Positions 1 through 11,108 of a stretch of DNA of 64,000 nt are shown here, piece by piece (position 1 is the stretch's first letter; each line of letters begins with the position of its first letter). Source of the DNA: CAWEBF01 sp963807235 (GTDB lineage: Bacteria; Acidobacteriota; Vicinamibacteria; Vicinamibacterales; UBA2999); the NCBI GenBank assembly GCA_963807235.1, contig CAWEBF010000014.1, forward strand, positions 51,972 to 115,971. The letters run 5' to 3'. A program made the position numbers and the translations under genes. The notes beneath the pieces were generated by a model. It did no database searches. It was not told the DNA's origin and saw only the letters and a program-made list of their open reading frames with translations.

Positions 1-67
1 GCCCGACGGCAACGGCAAAGACGAGCGACGAGGTCACGGCGCCAACCGAGAAAAGATGTCTAGTCAT
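1..67 (-). CDS. N-terminal fragment of a secreted protein, cut by the window edge
   Basis: Reading leftward from an ATG at 67, 22 codons stay open to the window edge. They start MTRHLFSV and continue into a hydrophobic, small-residue stretch typical of a signal peptide. A G-rich run lies just before the ATG. The gene sits 35 bp downstream of kup on the same strand, so it could be cotranscribed. The rest lies outside the window and nothing can be said about function. Confidence 0.4.
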   Translation of the reverse strand, partial: MTRHLFSVGAVTSSLVFAVAVG

Positions 68-102
68 GGCGCCCCCAGAGTAAACCCTTCAGGGGGTCCC
101 GT

Positions 103-2067
103 CTACATCTCGACCTGGACGCCCAGCTCCACCACCCGCTCAGGCGGGAGCCTGAAGAAGGCGGTCGCGCGGACGGCATTTCGCGCCAGGACCACGAACA
201 GCTTTTCGCGCCAGATCGCCATGCCCTTCCGTCGCGTAACGATGATGGTCTCTCGCCCCAGGAAATAGGTCACGTCCTGCGGGTCGAGCTCCAGCCCCTG
301 GGCGCGGGCCTGGGCCAGGGCCTCCGGCACGTCGGGATCCTCCATGAACCCGTACTGCAGCCGCACATTGTAGAGGTCATGACCCAGCGACTCCACGGAC
401 AGGCGTTCCTCCGGGGGCACGTGCGGCCGTTGGGCCGTGGTCACGGTCAGGATGATCACGTGCTCGTGCAGAACCTTGTTGTACCGGAGGTTGTGGGCGA
501 GCGCCGGCGGTGTGCCCGTCGGCTGCGCCGTCATGAAGACGGCCGTTCCCGGCACGCGCACGGGGCGCAGGGCGGTCACCGACGCGATGAAGTCGTCGAG
601 CGGAACCGCGCGGGCGGTCAGGCGTTCGGCGACCAGCCGGCGGCCGGTCTTCCACGTCGTCATCAGCGTGAAGAGGACCAACGCGACCGCGAGCGTCACC
701 CAGCCGCCCTGCAGGATCTTCAACGCGTTGGCGCCGAAGAACGCGAGGTCGATGACGAGGAAGAGCGCCATCAGTGGCAGCGCGACCAGGCTTCGGCCAG
801 CGCCAGCGTTCCGTCATGACGACGTAGAGCAGCAGAACGGTGATGACCATCGTCAGCGTGACCGCGATGCCGTACGCGGCGGCCAGCGCGTGGAGGAGCC
901 GAAGCCGATCACGATGACCACCGTCGCGAGCATCAGTCGCCCAGTTCACCTGGGGCACGTAGATCTGGCCCATCTCGCGGGCCGAGGTGTGCTCGACATC
1001 GAGTCGCGGGCGCCAGCCCGAGCTGCATCGCCTGCCGGGTGATGGAGAACGAGCCGGAGATGAGCGCCTGCGACGCGATGATCGCGGCGGCGGTCGAGAG
1101 CCCGACCAGCGGCAGCAGCGCCCACGACGGCGCGAGCAGGAAGAACGGGTGCTCGACCGTCGGATCGCTCAGCAGCAGCGCGCCCTGGCCGAGGTAGTTC
1201 AGGATCAGCGACGGCAGCACCAGCGCGAACCACGCGACGCGGATGGGATGCTTGCCGAAGTGCCCCATGTCGGCGTACAGCGCCTCGCCGCCGGTGACGA
1301 CGAGGAACACGGCGCCGAGCACGGCGAATCCCGTAAAGCCGTTGTGGACGAAGAAGTCCACCGCGTGCCGCGGATTGAAAGCGCCGAGCACCGACGGCAA
1401 TCGCACGATCCAGACGACGCCGAGCACGGCCAGTGTCGCGAACCAGACGACCATGATGGGACCGAAGAGCCCCCCGACGCGATGCGTGCCGTATCGTCTG
1501 AATCAGGAACAACCCGACCAGGATCGCGACGGTAACCGGCACGACGTACGGCTGGAACAGCGGCGTGGCGACCTCCAGCCCTTCGATCGCGCCGAGGACC
1601 GAGATGGCCGGCGTGATCATGCCGTCGCCGTACAGCAGCGCCGTCCCGAAGATGCCGAGCGCGATCAGCAGCGGGCGGCCCGTCGCGAGCCGTGGCGCGC
1701 CGCTGGCGCCGCCGGCCCGGCCGGGAATCAGGGCGGTCAACGCCAGCACGCCGCCTTCTCCCTGGTTGTCGGCGCGCATGACGAGCGCGATGTACCTGAC
1801 CGAGATGACGAGCAGGAGCGAGTAGATGATGAGCGACAGCACGCCCAGGACGTTGTCGTGCGTCGGCGGGACCGAGTGCGATCCGAAGAAGCACTCGCGC
1901 AGCGCGTACAGCGGGCTGGTGCCGATGTCGCCGTAGACGACGCCGAGCGCGGTCAGCGTGAGAGGAGCCAGGGGACGTGGGCCACCATGCGGGTTCGCCG
2001 CGTCCGGCTGAGGGGACACCGTCTCGCTCACGGGCGAATTCGACAACTGGTCATTATCGCGTGCCAC
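103..2067 (-). pseudogene. kup: Kup-type potassium uptake permease, broken by several frameshifts
   Basis: Low-affinity K+/H+ symporter of the inner membrane (KUP/HAK/KT family). The signature LGVVYGDIGTSPLYAL follows a 35-residue cytoplasmic lead, then GDGMITPAISVLGAIEG, GGEALYADMGHFGK, REMGQIYVPQVNW and the soluble C-terminal domain ending near QYGFMEDPDVPEAL. These blocks lie in different frames. Indels are needed at about 1497, 1015, 945, 893 and 795. With them corrected the protein is full length (about 650 aa) with the usual 12 membrane segments. I chose a GTG at 2067; an ATG at 2103 is in frame but overlaps the upstream gene by 50 bp. No internal gap is missing, so sequencing indels are as likely as true decay. 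It neighbours the kdp genes, making a combined low- and high-affinity potassium locus. Confidence 0.8.
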
Positions 2068-2995
2068 CGAAGTCGCGTTTCCCCAAAGCGTCCTGGAGTG
2101 CATGAAGCGTTTCTTCGCACCTGGCGGTGAGGGTCCGCTTCTGACCGAGCGAGAGGGCCAACGAGCGGACATTGCTGTTGCGGCGGGACAGCCCGATGAT
2201 TTCGGCGTTGATGCCCATGAAGCGCGCGAGGGCGCCTCTGGCAGCGTTCAGCTGCGGCTGGATCGCAGCGGGGACCAGGCCGTCCAGCGTTTCGAGTGCG
2301 CGCTCGGCGCCCGACGCCGCCGTGGCCATCCGCTTCTCGATCTCCGTCATGGGCACATCGTCGGGCTCGGCGATATGGGGCGCCTGCAGCGCCTGGATCT
2401 CGCGCACGGACGCGACCGCCGTCGCGGCAAGCGCCTGGACGCGCCACGGCGAGCCAGCCGGAGCCGCAGCGCCGGCCAGAGCCGGGGGCGCGACCGCATC
2501 GAGCGCCTTCTTGAACGCGTCTGCCGCCTCCCGGGCGGAACCGAAGGAGAGCCGCTGCGCCTTCAGGTTGGTGTTCTCGACGGCGAGACCGAGAATGGTC
2601 TCGTCCAATGCGCGATACTCGGCGAACCGTCGCCCGAACTCCTCGAGCAGGCGGGTTTCGTCCGAATAGCCAAGGTCCTTCAGGATCGGCGCCATCGCCT
2701 CGACGTCCTTCTGGACCACCTGCGTCGCCTGCGCCGCTTCGCCGGCAAAGGCGGTGGATGCGGCGTCCGTGTCCGCCATGACGGCACGATTCCCGGCGTC
2801 GGCGGCCTTGGTGAACTGCACCAGGAGATCGCCCGAAAGCCGGCGGGCCTCCGACAGCCGCTCCAGCGACGTTCTCAGGTCGGAGGCGCAGTGCGCCCCT
2901 GTTAGCGCGACGATCGCCACCATCGCGCAGCGCGCCACACGCCCCCACTGCTCCGACAGGGTCGCCACTACGAACGAGGATAGCGCCGGCTCCAT
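2054..2995 (-). CDS. Exported helical-bundle protein of unknown function
   Basis: 313 aa. A hydrophobic segment at about residues 24-37 (MVAIVALTGAHC) could be a signal anchor or signal peptide. The rest is alanine-rich and almost wholly helical with heptad character, resembling the four-helix-bundle sensor modules of chemoreceptors and kinases, but there is no HAMP, kinase or signalling domain. The function is not recognised. It lies between kup and the kdp kinase gene and overlaps the kup start, so cotranscription with kup is likely. The assigned ATG (2995) lies inside a putative KdpE-type motif and has no Shine-Dalgarno sequence, so the true start may be an internal GTG (2968) or ATG (2923). 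Confidence 0.6.
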   Translation of the reverse strand: MEPALSSFVVATLSEQWGRVARCAMVAIVALTGAHCASDLRTSLERLSEARRLSGDLLVQFTKAADAGNRAVMADTDAASTAFAGEAAQATQVVQKDVEAMAPILKDLGYSDETRLLEEFGRRFAEYRALDETILGLAVENTNLKAQRLSFGSAREAADAFKKALDAVAPPALAGAAAPAGSPWRVQALAATAVASVREIQALQAPHIAEPDDVPMTEIEKRMATAASGAERALETLDGLVPAAIQPQLNAARGALARFMGINAEIIGLSRRNSNVRSLALSLGQKRTLTARCEETLHALQDALGKRDFGGTR

Positions 2996-3020
2996 AAGAA
3001 AACCGTAAAGAGGCCATAAG
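2993..3020. promoter_or_regulatory. Candidate KdpE-type operator ahead of the kdp kinase gene
   Basis: CATAA (2993-2997), seven bases, then GTAAAG (3005-3010), followed by another CATAAG at 3015. Read on the minus strand these are TTTAC- and TTATG-like half sites spaced about one helical turn. The same CATAA-N7-GTAAAG arrangement recurs at 9870-9887 before kdpF and the KdpD N-half. OmpR-family regulators such as KdpE bind direct repeats of this size and spacing. That KdpE binds here is inference. Confidence 0.45.
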
Positions 3021-3074
3021 GAGCGCCGAGACCGGGCTGCTTCGGTGCGTACCGAATGTCACAATGGCGCCCAG

Positions 3075-4583
3075 ATGTATCGCCGCCTGCGCGCCCGGGA
3101 CGTGATGGTCCTGGTTGGAGCCCTTCTGGCCACGGCGGCCACAGGGCTCGTGCTCCCGCGGATTCCCGACGTCAGTCCGACCACGGCAGCGCTGGTGCTC
3201 CTGCTCGTCGTGCTGGCCACCGCAACGCTGGGGCGTCTGTGGATCGCCACGGTCATCGCCATCGCGGCCATGCTCACGCTGAACTTCTTCTTCCTGCCTC
3301 CGGTCGCCACGTTCACGATCGCCGATCCGCAGAACTGGGTGGCGCTCTTCGTTTTTCTAGTGGTCGCCGTGATCGCCAGCAACCTGTCGGCGACCGTCCA
3401 GACCCGGGCACGCGAGGCCGTCGCCCGGCGGAACGAGGTCACGCGCCTCTTCGACCTGACCCGCGACGTGCTGCTGACCACCGAGACGGTGAATGCGATC
3501 GACGCGCTGGCCCGGCACGTGGCACGGCGTTTCGAGTTGACGGGCGTAGCCATTTGCCTGCCGACCGATGATGGCTGGCACGTCCACCAGGGTGGAACCC
3601 AGGACGTGAACGTCGATACCACGGTGTTGAACACCTCGCTCGCGAAGGCGCGAGGGACGCTCGAGTTCGATGCGCAGAGCCGCACGTATGGCGGGCACGT
3701 GCGGGTCGGCGACGAAGACGGCGGCGTGCTCATCGTGCCGTTGCGGCACGGCACGAAGGCCGTGGGGCTGCTGGCGGCGGTGGCGCCAGCCCTCGACCTC
3801 GGCGCGCTGGACGCCGTGGCCGGCGTGGTGGCGATCGCAATCGAACGGACGCAGTTTCTGTCGGAACGCGAGGCCGCCGACCTGGTTCGCCAGAAGGCCG
3901 ACCTGGCCGCGACGCTGCTGGCTTCGTTGAGCCACGATCTGAAGACGCCGCTGACGGCGATCCGCGCCGCCGTCGAGAACCTGCGGGGCGACCTGCCGGT
4001 CGACCAGCGCGAGGCGCAGGCCGGGGCCGCGCTCGTGGAGCTGGATCGACTGACCAGACTGTTTCAAGACATCTTGGACATGGCCCGGATCGACGCGGCC
4101 GCGATTCACTTCGAGCCGCAGTGGGTCACCCCCGCCGACGTCGTCGATGCGGCCTCGGCTCAGGTCCGCCATGTCCTCGACGGCCATCCGTTGCGCACCG
4201 ACGCCGACGAGCAAACCGAGATGGAGATCGACCCCCGGGTCGCCTCGGTGGCACTCTCGCACCTCCTGGAGAACGCGGCCCTGTACTCACCGGAGGGAAG
4301 CGCGATCGCCGTCGAAGCGCGAGGACAGCCCGACGGCTTGCGCGTGGCCGTAACGAACCAGGGGCACGGGCTGGATCCGAGCGAGTTGGAGCACTTGTTC
4401 GAGCGCTTCTATCGTGGGCGCACGGCGCGTCAACTGGCCCCGGGAACCGGCATGGGGCTCGCGATCACCCGGGGTCTCCTGAGCGCCGCGGGCGGCCGCG
4501 TCTGGGGGGAGAACGTGCCGGGCGGCGCACGATTCACCATCGTCATTCCCGGACGCGCCCGCGCTGTCCGTGTCCGCGACTGA
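3075..4583 (+). CDS. kdpD: Stand-alone C-terminal half of KdpD: membrane histidine kinase
   Basis: Sensor kinase for potassium limitation, about 500 aa. Order: DUF4118-type membrane domain with four short helices (residues about 8-105), GAF-like domain (about 130-265), HisKA with SHDLKTPLTAIRA (phospho-acceptor His), HATPase with LLENAALYSPEG and GTGMGLAITRGLL. The usual N-terminal KdpD sensor and universal-stress domains are absent; they form a separate gene at 9926. The G1 box reads NQGHGL where an Asp (DNGPGL) is usual. I prefer the ATG at 3075; a GTG at 3045 is in frame. Four bases separate it from kdpE. It presumably phosphorylates KdpE, with the N-half acting in trans. Confidence 0.85.
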   Translation: MYRRLRARDVMVLVGALLATAATGLVLPRIPDVSPTTAALVLLLVVLATATLGRLWIATVIAIAAMLTLNFFFLPPVATFTIADPQNWVALFVFLVVAVIASNLSATVQTRAREAVARRNEVTRLFDLTRDVLLTTETVNAIDALARHVARRFELTGVAICLPTDDGWHVHQGGTQDVNVDTTVLNTSLAKARGTLEFDAQSRTYGGHVRVGDEDGGVLIVPLRHGTKAVGLLAAVAPALDLGALDAVAGVVAIAIERTQFLSEREAADLVRQKADLAATLLASLSHDLKTPLTAIRAAVENLRGDLPVDQREAQAGAALVELDRLTRLFQDILDMARIDAAAIHFEPQWVTPADVVDAASAQVRHVLDGHPLRTDADEQTEMEIDPRVASVALSHLLENAALYSPEGSAIAVEARGQPDGLRVAVTNQGHGLDPSELEHLFERFYRGRTARQLAPGTGMGLAITRGLLSAAGGRVWGENVPGGARFTIVIPGRARAVRVRD

Positions 4584-4586
4584 CCC

Positions 4587-5266
4587 ATGGCAGCGAGGAT
4601 CCTGGTCGTCGACGACGAACCGAACATCCTCGCCACGCTGGCCCCCCTGCTCCGCGCCCGGGGCTACGACGTGCAGACGGCGATGAACGGCCACGCAGCC
4701 ATCGAGGCGGTGGATCGCGACAAGCCCGACCTCATCCTGCTGGATCTGGGCCTGCCGGACATGGACGGCGTGGACGTGTGCCGCGCGATTCGAGTGGCCC
4801 AGAGCACGCCGATCGTCGTGCTCTCGGCGCGCGGCGCGGAACGCGACAAGGTCCGGGCCCTCGATGTCGGGGCCGACGACTACGTGACCAAGCCCTTCGG
4901 CGCCGAAGAGCTGCTGGCCCGCGTGCGCGCGGCGTTGCGGCGGGCCGATAGCTCGCCACTGCCGACCGAGCCGATTGTTCGCGGCGGCCTGGTGATCGAC
5001 CGGGAGCGGTTTCGCGTGCTCAGGGATGGCCAGGAGGTCCGGCTGACGCCCAAGGAGTTCGAGCTGTTGATGTTCCTGGCGCAGCATCCGGGCCGCGTGC
5101 TCACGCACCGCACGCTGCTCAAAGCGATCTGGGGTCCCAACGCCGTCGATCAACCCGAGCACCTGCGCGTGCTGGTGGGATCGCTGCGAAAGAAAATCGA
5201 GCCCACGCCGTCCGCCCCGCGTTACATCCTCACGGAGCCGTGGGTCGGCTACCGCTTCGCGGAAAG

Positions 5267-5270
<4 letters not shown>
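4587..5270 (+). CDS. kdpE: KdpE response regulator
   Basis: 227 aa OmpR/PhoB-type regulator. The receiver domain (1-120) has the acidic pair DDEP, the phospho-acceptor in LILLDLGLPDMDG and the conserved Lys in DDYVTKPFG. A winged helix (about 130-225) has RLTPKEFELLMFLAQHPG and the YILTEPWVGYRF ending typical of KdpE. It follows the kdp kinase gene with a 3-bp gap, so the two form an operon. Its stop overlaps by 3 bp the end of the opposing kdpB. The expected target is the kdpFACB promoter at about 9.8 kb. Confidence 0.92.
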
Positions 5271-7305
<2,035 letters not shown>

Positions 7306-7309
<4 letters not shown>

Positions 7310-7911
7310 GGCTGTGTCCTGGTGATCGATGTCGGAGCGGGCGCGCCGAGCGCCTGGTCGAGCGCCAGGTTCAGCTCCAGCACGTTGACGCGCGCCCGGC
7401 CGAGAAACCCGAACGTCGGCGGCTCGGTGTGCGCCTGAACCACCTCGCGAACACGGTCGATGGCCACGCCTCGTGCCGTGGCCACGCGGGCGGCCTGCAG
7501 CTCTGCAGCCCCGGGCGGGATGTGCGGATCCATGCCTCCGCCGCTCGCTGTCACCATCTCCGATGGCACCTGCCCCGCCGTGACCTTCTCCTGCGCCATC
7601 ACCGCGTCGAGCCGTTCCTGAACCGCCTTCAGGTGATCTGGGTTCGACGGCCCGTAGTTGGTGCCGCCGGTCGAGGCGGCGTTGTAGTCCACGCCTGACG
7701 GCCGCGGCTGGAAGTATTCGGGCCTGGTGAACTTCTGCGCGATGAGCCGCGAACCGATAACGGTGCCGTCCGGACGGCGGATGAGACTCCCCTCGGCCTG
7801 GGCCGGAAACATCGCGCCGCCAATCACCACCAGGAGCACGTTGTAGACGCCTCCCAGTAACACCATGGTGACGAACGTGAACAGAATTCCTTGTCTGATT
7901 TCCTTGACCAT
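7306..7911 (-). CDS. kdpC: KdpC, assembly/affinity subunit of the K+ pump
   Basis: 201 aa with one N-terminal membrane helix (FTFVTMVLLGGVYNVLLVVI), then the family blocks GSRLIAQKFTRPEYFQPRPS, DYNAASTGGTNYGPSN, DPHIPPGAAELQ, RVATARG and the C-terminal RVNVLELNLALD. KdpC stabilises the KdpA-KdpB contact and raises ATP affinity. It lies between kdpA (9-bp gap) and kdpB (4-bp overlap), so the order is A-C-B. The sequence is intact and normal in length. Confidence 0.95.
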
Positions 7912-7920
7912 GACGCGCCC

Positions 7921-9630
7921 CTACTGCAGCGCCAGGTGCTCGGCGATCGGACCGAGCACGGCGACCGGCATGAACATCAGGAGGCCGAGGATGACAATCA
8001 CGGCCCAGAGGGTGACGCCGAACGTGGCACTGTCGGCGCGGAGCGATCCCGCCGTTTCGGGCGACGCCGGCTTGGCCCCCAGCGCGGCCGCCAGGGCCAG
8101 AGGCGCGATGATCGGGATGTAGCGCGAGAGCAGCATCACCAGACCGGTCGAGATATTCCAGAAGGGCGTGTTGTCGCCGAGCCCTTCGAAGCCGGACCCG
8201 TTGTTGGCTGTGGCGGAGGTGAACTCGTAGAGCATCTCGGAGAAGCCGTGCGGGCCAGGGTTCTTCAACCAGGCCAGTGCGGAACCGGGATCGGCCGTCG
8301 TCGCCCACAGGTAGCAGGCGATGGCCGTCCCCACGAGGATCGCCAGCGGATGCCACAGCAGCGCCAGGCTGGCAAGCTTCATCTCCTTCGCCTCGACCTT
8401 CTTGCCCAGCAGCTCCGGCGTGCGGCCGATCATCATCCCTGCCACGAACACGGTGACGATCACGAAGATCAGCATGTTGATGAAGCCGACGCCGACGCCG
8501 CCAAAGATGTTGTTCAGCCACATGCCGGCGAGCGGCATCAGGCCACCCAGCGGCGTCAGCGAATCGTGCATCGCGTTGACCGACCCGTTCGACGTCACCG
8601 TCGTCGTCACGGCCCAGAGCGCCGACAGGCCGGCGCCGAAGCGAACCTCCTTGCCCTCCATCGAGCCGGTGGACTGATCCACGCCCATCGCGGCGATTGC
8701 CGGGTTGCCGCCGGCTTCCATCGCGACGCCAAACACGACCATCGGGATGTAGATCGCCAGCATGGTCGCGAAGATGACGACCGCCAGCGTCCGCCGGCCC
8801 ACCATGAACCCGAGCATCACGACCATCGACATCGGGATGATGGTGAGCGACCAGGTCTCGATGAAGTTGGAGAGCGGCGTCGGGTTCTCGAAGGGGTGCG
8901 TGGAGTTCGGGCCGAAATAGCCGCCGCCGTTGGTGCCGAGCTGCTTGATGGAGACGACTCCCGCGGTCACGCCCCGGGCGATCGTCTGCTCCTGGCCCTC
9001 GACGGTCGTTGCCTTGGCTGCGCCGTCGAACGTCATCGGCGTCCCCTGCCACATCATCAGGAGCGACACGACGACAGCGAGCGGCAGGAAGAGGCGGATC
9101 GTGGCCCGCGTGAGATCCACGTAGAAGTTGCCGAGCTGCGTCAGGCGATTGCCCGCCAGGCCGCGGATAATCGCCACGGCCGCCGCGACGCCGGTGGCGG
9201 CGGTGACGAACTGCAGGAACGTAATCACGAACATCTGCGAGAGATACGAGAGGCCCGTCTCGCCGCTGTAGTGCTGCAGGTTCGTGTTGGTCGTGAAGCT
9301 CGAGATGGTGTTGAAGGCGAGCGTCGGCTCCATGTTGCCGATGCTGTCCGGATTGAGCGGCAGATACTGCTGCAGCGTCACGATCGTCCACGTGGCCAGC
9401 CACATGAAGACGTTCGAGACGAGCAGCGAGATCGAGTACTGCTTCCAGTTCTGCTCTTCGCGCGTGTCCACACCGGTCAGGCGCAGCATTAGCCGCTCGA
9501 TGGGACCGAGGATCGGGTCGAGGACGGTGGGCTTCCCCGTGAAGATGTGGAACATGTATCGCCCAAGCAGCGTGCTCGTGGCGATCGTGAAGAGAATCGT
9601 GAACGCAACCGCGACGTATTCCGTGCCCAT
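7921..9630 (-). CDS. kdpA: KdpA, K+-selective channel-like subunit
   Basis: 569 aa polytopic protein of the potassium-transporter superfamily. The four pore-loop regions are recognisable: SSFTTNTNLQHYSGE, LGTNGGGYFGPNSTHPFENP, the LAGMWLNNIFGG region and FTSATANNGSGFEGLG. It binds K+ from the periplasm and passes it to KdpB. The ATG at 9630 is preceded by a GAGG ribosome site that overlaps the end of kdpF. Intact, in a clean stretch of sequence. Confidence 0.96.
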   Translation of the reverse strand: MGTEYVAVAFTILFTIATSTLLGRYMFHIFTGKPTVLDPILGPIERLMLRLTGVDTREEQNWKQYSISLLVSNVFMWLATWTIVTLQQYLPLNPDSIGNMEPTLAFNTISSFTTNTNLQHYSGETGLSYLSQMFVITFLQFVTAATGVAAAVAIIRGLAGNRLTQLGNFYVDLTRATIRLFLPLAVVVSLLMMWQGTPMTFDGAAKATTVEGQEQTIARGVTAGVVSIKQLGTNGGGYFGPNSTHPFENPTPLSNFIETWSLTIIPMSMVVMLGFMVGRRTLAVVIFATMLAIYIPMVVFGVAMEAGGNPAIAAMGVDQSTGSMEGKEVRFGAGLSALWAVTTTVTSNGSVNAMHDSLTPLGGLMPLAGMWLNNIFGGVGVGFINMLIFVIVTVFVAGMMIGRTPELLGKKVEAKEMKLASLALLWHPLAILVGTAIACYLWATTADPGSALAWLKNPGPHGFSEMLYEFTSATANNGSGFEGLGDNTPFWNISTGLVMLLSRYIPIIAPLALAAALGAKPASPETAGSLRADSATFGVTLWAVIVILGLLMFMPVAVLGPIAEHLALQ

Positions 9631-9637
9631 GAGAGCC

Positions 9638-9718
9638 TCAGAACTTTTCCGGACGCAGCATCGCGTACACCAGGTACACGAACGCGGCGACGCTCAAGAT
9701 CAAAGAAACAAGAGTCAT
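9638..9718 (-). CDS. kdpF: KdpF, 26-residue stabilising subunit
   Basis: A 26-aa single-helix peptide, MTLVSLILSVAAFVYLVYAM then LRPEKF, ending 7 bp before kdpA. Length, position, the LVYAML core and the acidic-aromatic end match KdpF, which stabilises the KdpABC complex in the lipid bilayer. The start is the ATG at 9718; the preceding small gene ends 4 bp upstream. Confidence 0.85.
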   Translation of the reverse strand: MTLVSLILSVAAFVYLVYAMLRPEKF

Positions 9719-9722
9719 GGCT

Positions 9723-9806
9723 TCAGACCCGGTCGCACAGCGTGACGAAACCCATCATCGCGGCGAACGTGACGAGCCCCAGGACCACCATTCCCACTGT
9801 CAACAT
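9723..9806 (-). CDS. 27-residue membrane peptide leading the kdp operon
   Basis: A 27-aa reading frame, MLTVGMVVLGLVTFAAMMGF then VTLCDRV, with a good AAAGGA ribosome site upstream of the ATG at 9806 and a stop 4 bp before kdpF. One helix ends in CDRV. Small hydrophobic peptides ending in a charged C/E-R-L/V tail occur ahead of kdpF in other bacteria, so this may be a second accessory peptide of the pump. No experimental role is known to me. Confidence 0.6.
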   Translation of the reverse strand: MLTVGMVVLGLVTFAAMMGFVTLCDRV

Positions 9807-9869
9807 GACGTGCCGTCCTTTCCATCAATCAGGCTAGGGCCCAAGCGGCTAAAGGAGTCGGCAAAAAGC

Positions 9870-9887
9870 CATAAAGAGTTTGTAAAG
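9870..9887. promoter_or_regulatory. Candidate KdpE operator between kdpF operon and KdpD N-half
   Basis: CATAA (9870-9874), seven bases, GTAAAG (9882-9887). On the minus strand this is TTTACA, five bases, TTTATG: a direct repeat with 11-bp period, close to the TTTATA/TTTACA-type repeats reported for E. coli KdpE. It lies about 65 bp upstream of the first kdp peptide gene and about 40 bp upstream of the divergent gene at 9926. Confidence 0.5.
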
Positions 9888-9914
9888 GGCCGGAGAGGCG
9901 CTGATACCGCGCGC

Positions 9915-9920
9915 TACGAT
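9915..9920 (+). promoter_or_regulatory. Possible -10 element very close to the KdpD N-half start
   Basis: TACGAT ends only 5 bp before the GTG at 9926, and no Shine-Dalgarno sequence is visible. If used, the transcript would be leaderless or nearly so. Based on sequence pattern only. Confidence 0.25.
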
Positions 9921-9925
9921 GGGCC

Positions 9926-11077
9926 GTGGACGAGAGAAGCCGTCCGACGGGCGAGCAAATGCTCGCGAAGCTGCAGTCCGAGCAGCGCGCCCGGCTTCGC
10001 ATTTATATCGGCGCAGCGCCGGGCGTCGGCAAGACGTATTCGATGATCGAGGACGCCCACGCGTTCCGCCGTGAAGGCGTGGACGTGGTGATCGGGTTCG
10101 TGGAAACGCATGGCCGCGCCGACACCGAAGCGCGAATCGCGGACCTGGAAATCGTGCCGAGGCGCCGGATCGACTATCGCGGTGTGGTGCTCGAGGAAAT
10201 GGACGTCGATGCGATTCTGGCGCGCAAGCCCGCCCTGTGCGTCGTCGACGAGCTGGCACACACGAACGTCGCCGGGAGCCGGCACCCGAAACGGTATCAG
10301 GACGTGTTGGAGCTGCTGGATGCCGGCATCAGCGCGATGACGGCCGTCAACATCCAGCACCTCGAAACATTGAACGACGCGGTCAGCCGCGTGACCGGCG
10401 TCCGCGTGCGCGAGACGGTGCCCGACACGTTCCTCGACCGGGCGAACGAGATCGTGAACGTGGACGTCACGGTCGAGGAACTGCACAGCCGGCTACGCCA
10501 GGGCAAGGTCTACAAGCCCGAGAAGGTCGAGCAGGCGCTGGCCAACTTCTTTCGTGAGGCCAACATCTCCACGCTGCGGGAGCTGGCCCTTCGCGCGGTG
10601 GCCGACGAAATCGGCGAGAAGGCCGCGTCACGCCGGCAGCGTGAAGGGCTGGAGCCCGCGCTCATTCCCGAGCGAGTCATGGTGTGCATGAGCTCGAGCG
10701 CCGATGCTCCGCGCGTGATCCGCGCCGGCGCCCGGATCGCTGGGCGCCTGGGTGCACGCTGGTACGCGGTCTACGTGGAGACGCCGCGCGAGGCGCCGGG
10801 ACGCATCGCCGCGGCCGACCGCGATGCCTTGCAACGCAACCTCGCGCTGGCCGAGGAGTTGGGGGCGACCGTGGTGCGTGTGAGGGCCGACAAGGCGGGA
10901 GACGGGCTCGTCGCGTTCGCGAAACGGGAAGGGATCACACACGTCGTGTTCGGTCAAAGCGCACGAACACGATGGGAGATCCTGCTGAAGGGATCGACCC
11001 TGAACCGGTTCCTCGAGGAAGTCGGGGACGCTGCGGTGCAGGTGGTGCCGCTCGGCGCCGGCCCGAACCCTTCCTAA
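9926..11077 (+). CDS. kdpD: Stand-alone KdpD N-terminal sensor (KdpD domain + universal-stress domain)
   Basis: 383 aa. The KdpD cytoplasmic domain (about 20-230) has a Walker A-like IGAAPGVGKTYSMIEDAH, GFVETHGR and a Walker B-like VVDELAHTNVAGSRHPKR. A universal-stress (Usp) domain follows at about 248-375. The membrane, GAF and kinase parts are missing; they are encoded at 3075. In full-length KdpD this region modulates kinase activity, and in some species the Usp domain binds c-di-AMP. It is separated from its kinase half by the whole kdpFACB operon. GTG at 9926 is the start given; an ATG at 9959 is possible. Confidence 0.9.
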   Translation: MDERSRPTGEQMLAKLQSEQRARLRIYIGAAPGVGKTYSMIEDAHAFRREGVDVVIGFVETHGRADTEARIADLEIVPRRRIDYRGVVLEEMDVDAILARKPALCVVDELAHTNVAGSRHPKRYQDVLELLDAGISAMTAVNIQHLETLNDAVSRVTGVRVRETVPDTFLDRANEIVNVDVTVEELHSRLRQGKVYKPEKVEQALANFFREANISTLRELALRAVADEIGEKAASRRQREGLEPALIPERVMVCMSSSADAPRVIRAGARIAGRLGARWYAVYVETPREAPGRIAAADRDALQRNLALAEELGATVVRVRADKAGDGLVAFAKREGITHVVFGQSARTRWEILLKGSTLNRFLEEVGDAAVQVVPLGAGPNPS

Positions 11078-11108
11078 CCCGACTCTAGGCCGACGGGGGG
11101 GAGTCGGG
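11078..11108. terminator. Hairpin between convergent genes
   Basis: CCCGACTC (11078-11085) pairs exactly with GAGTCGGG (11101-11108) across a 15-base loop, starting right after the stop of the KdpD N-half and overlapping the stop of the opposing gene. No clear T-run follows, so it is only a terminator candidate. Confidence 0.4.
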
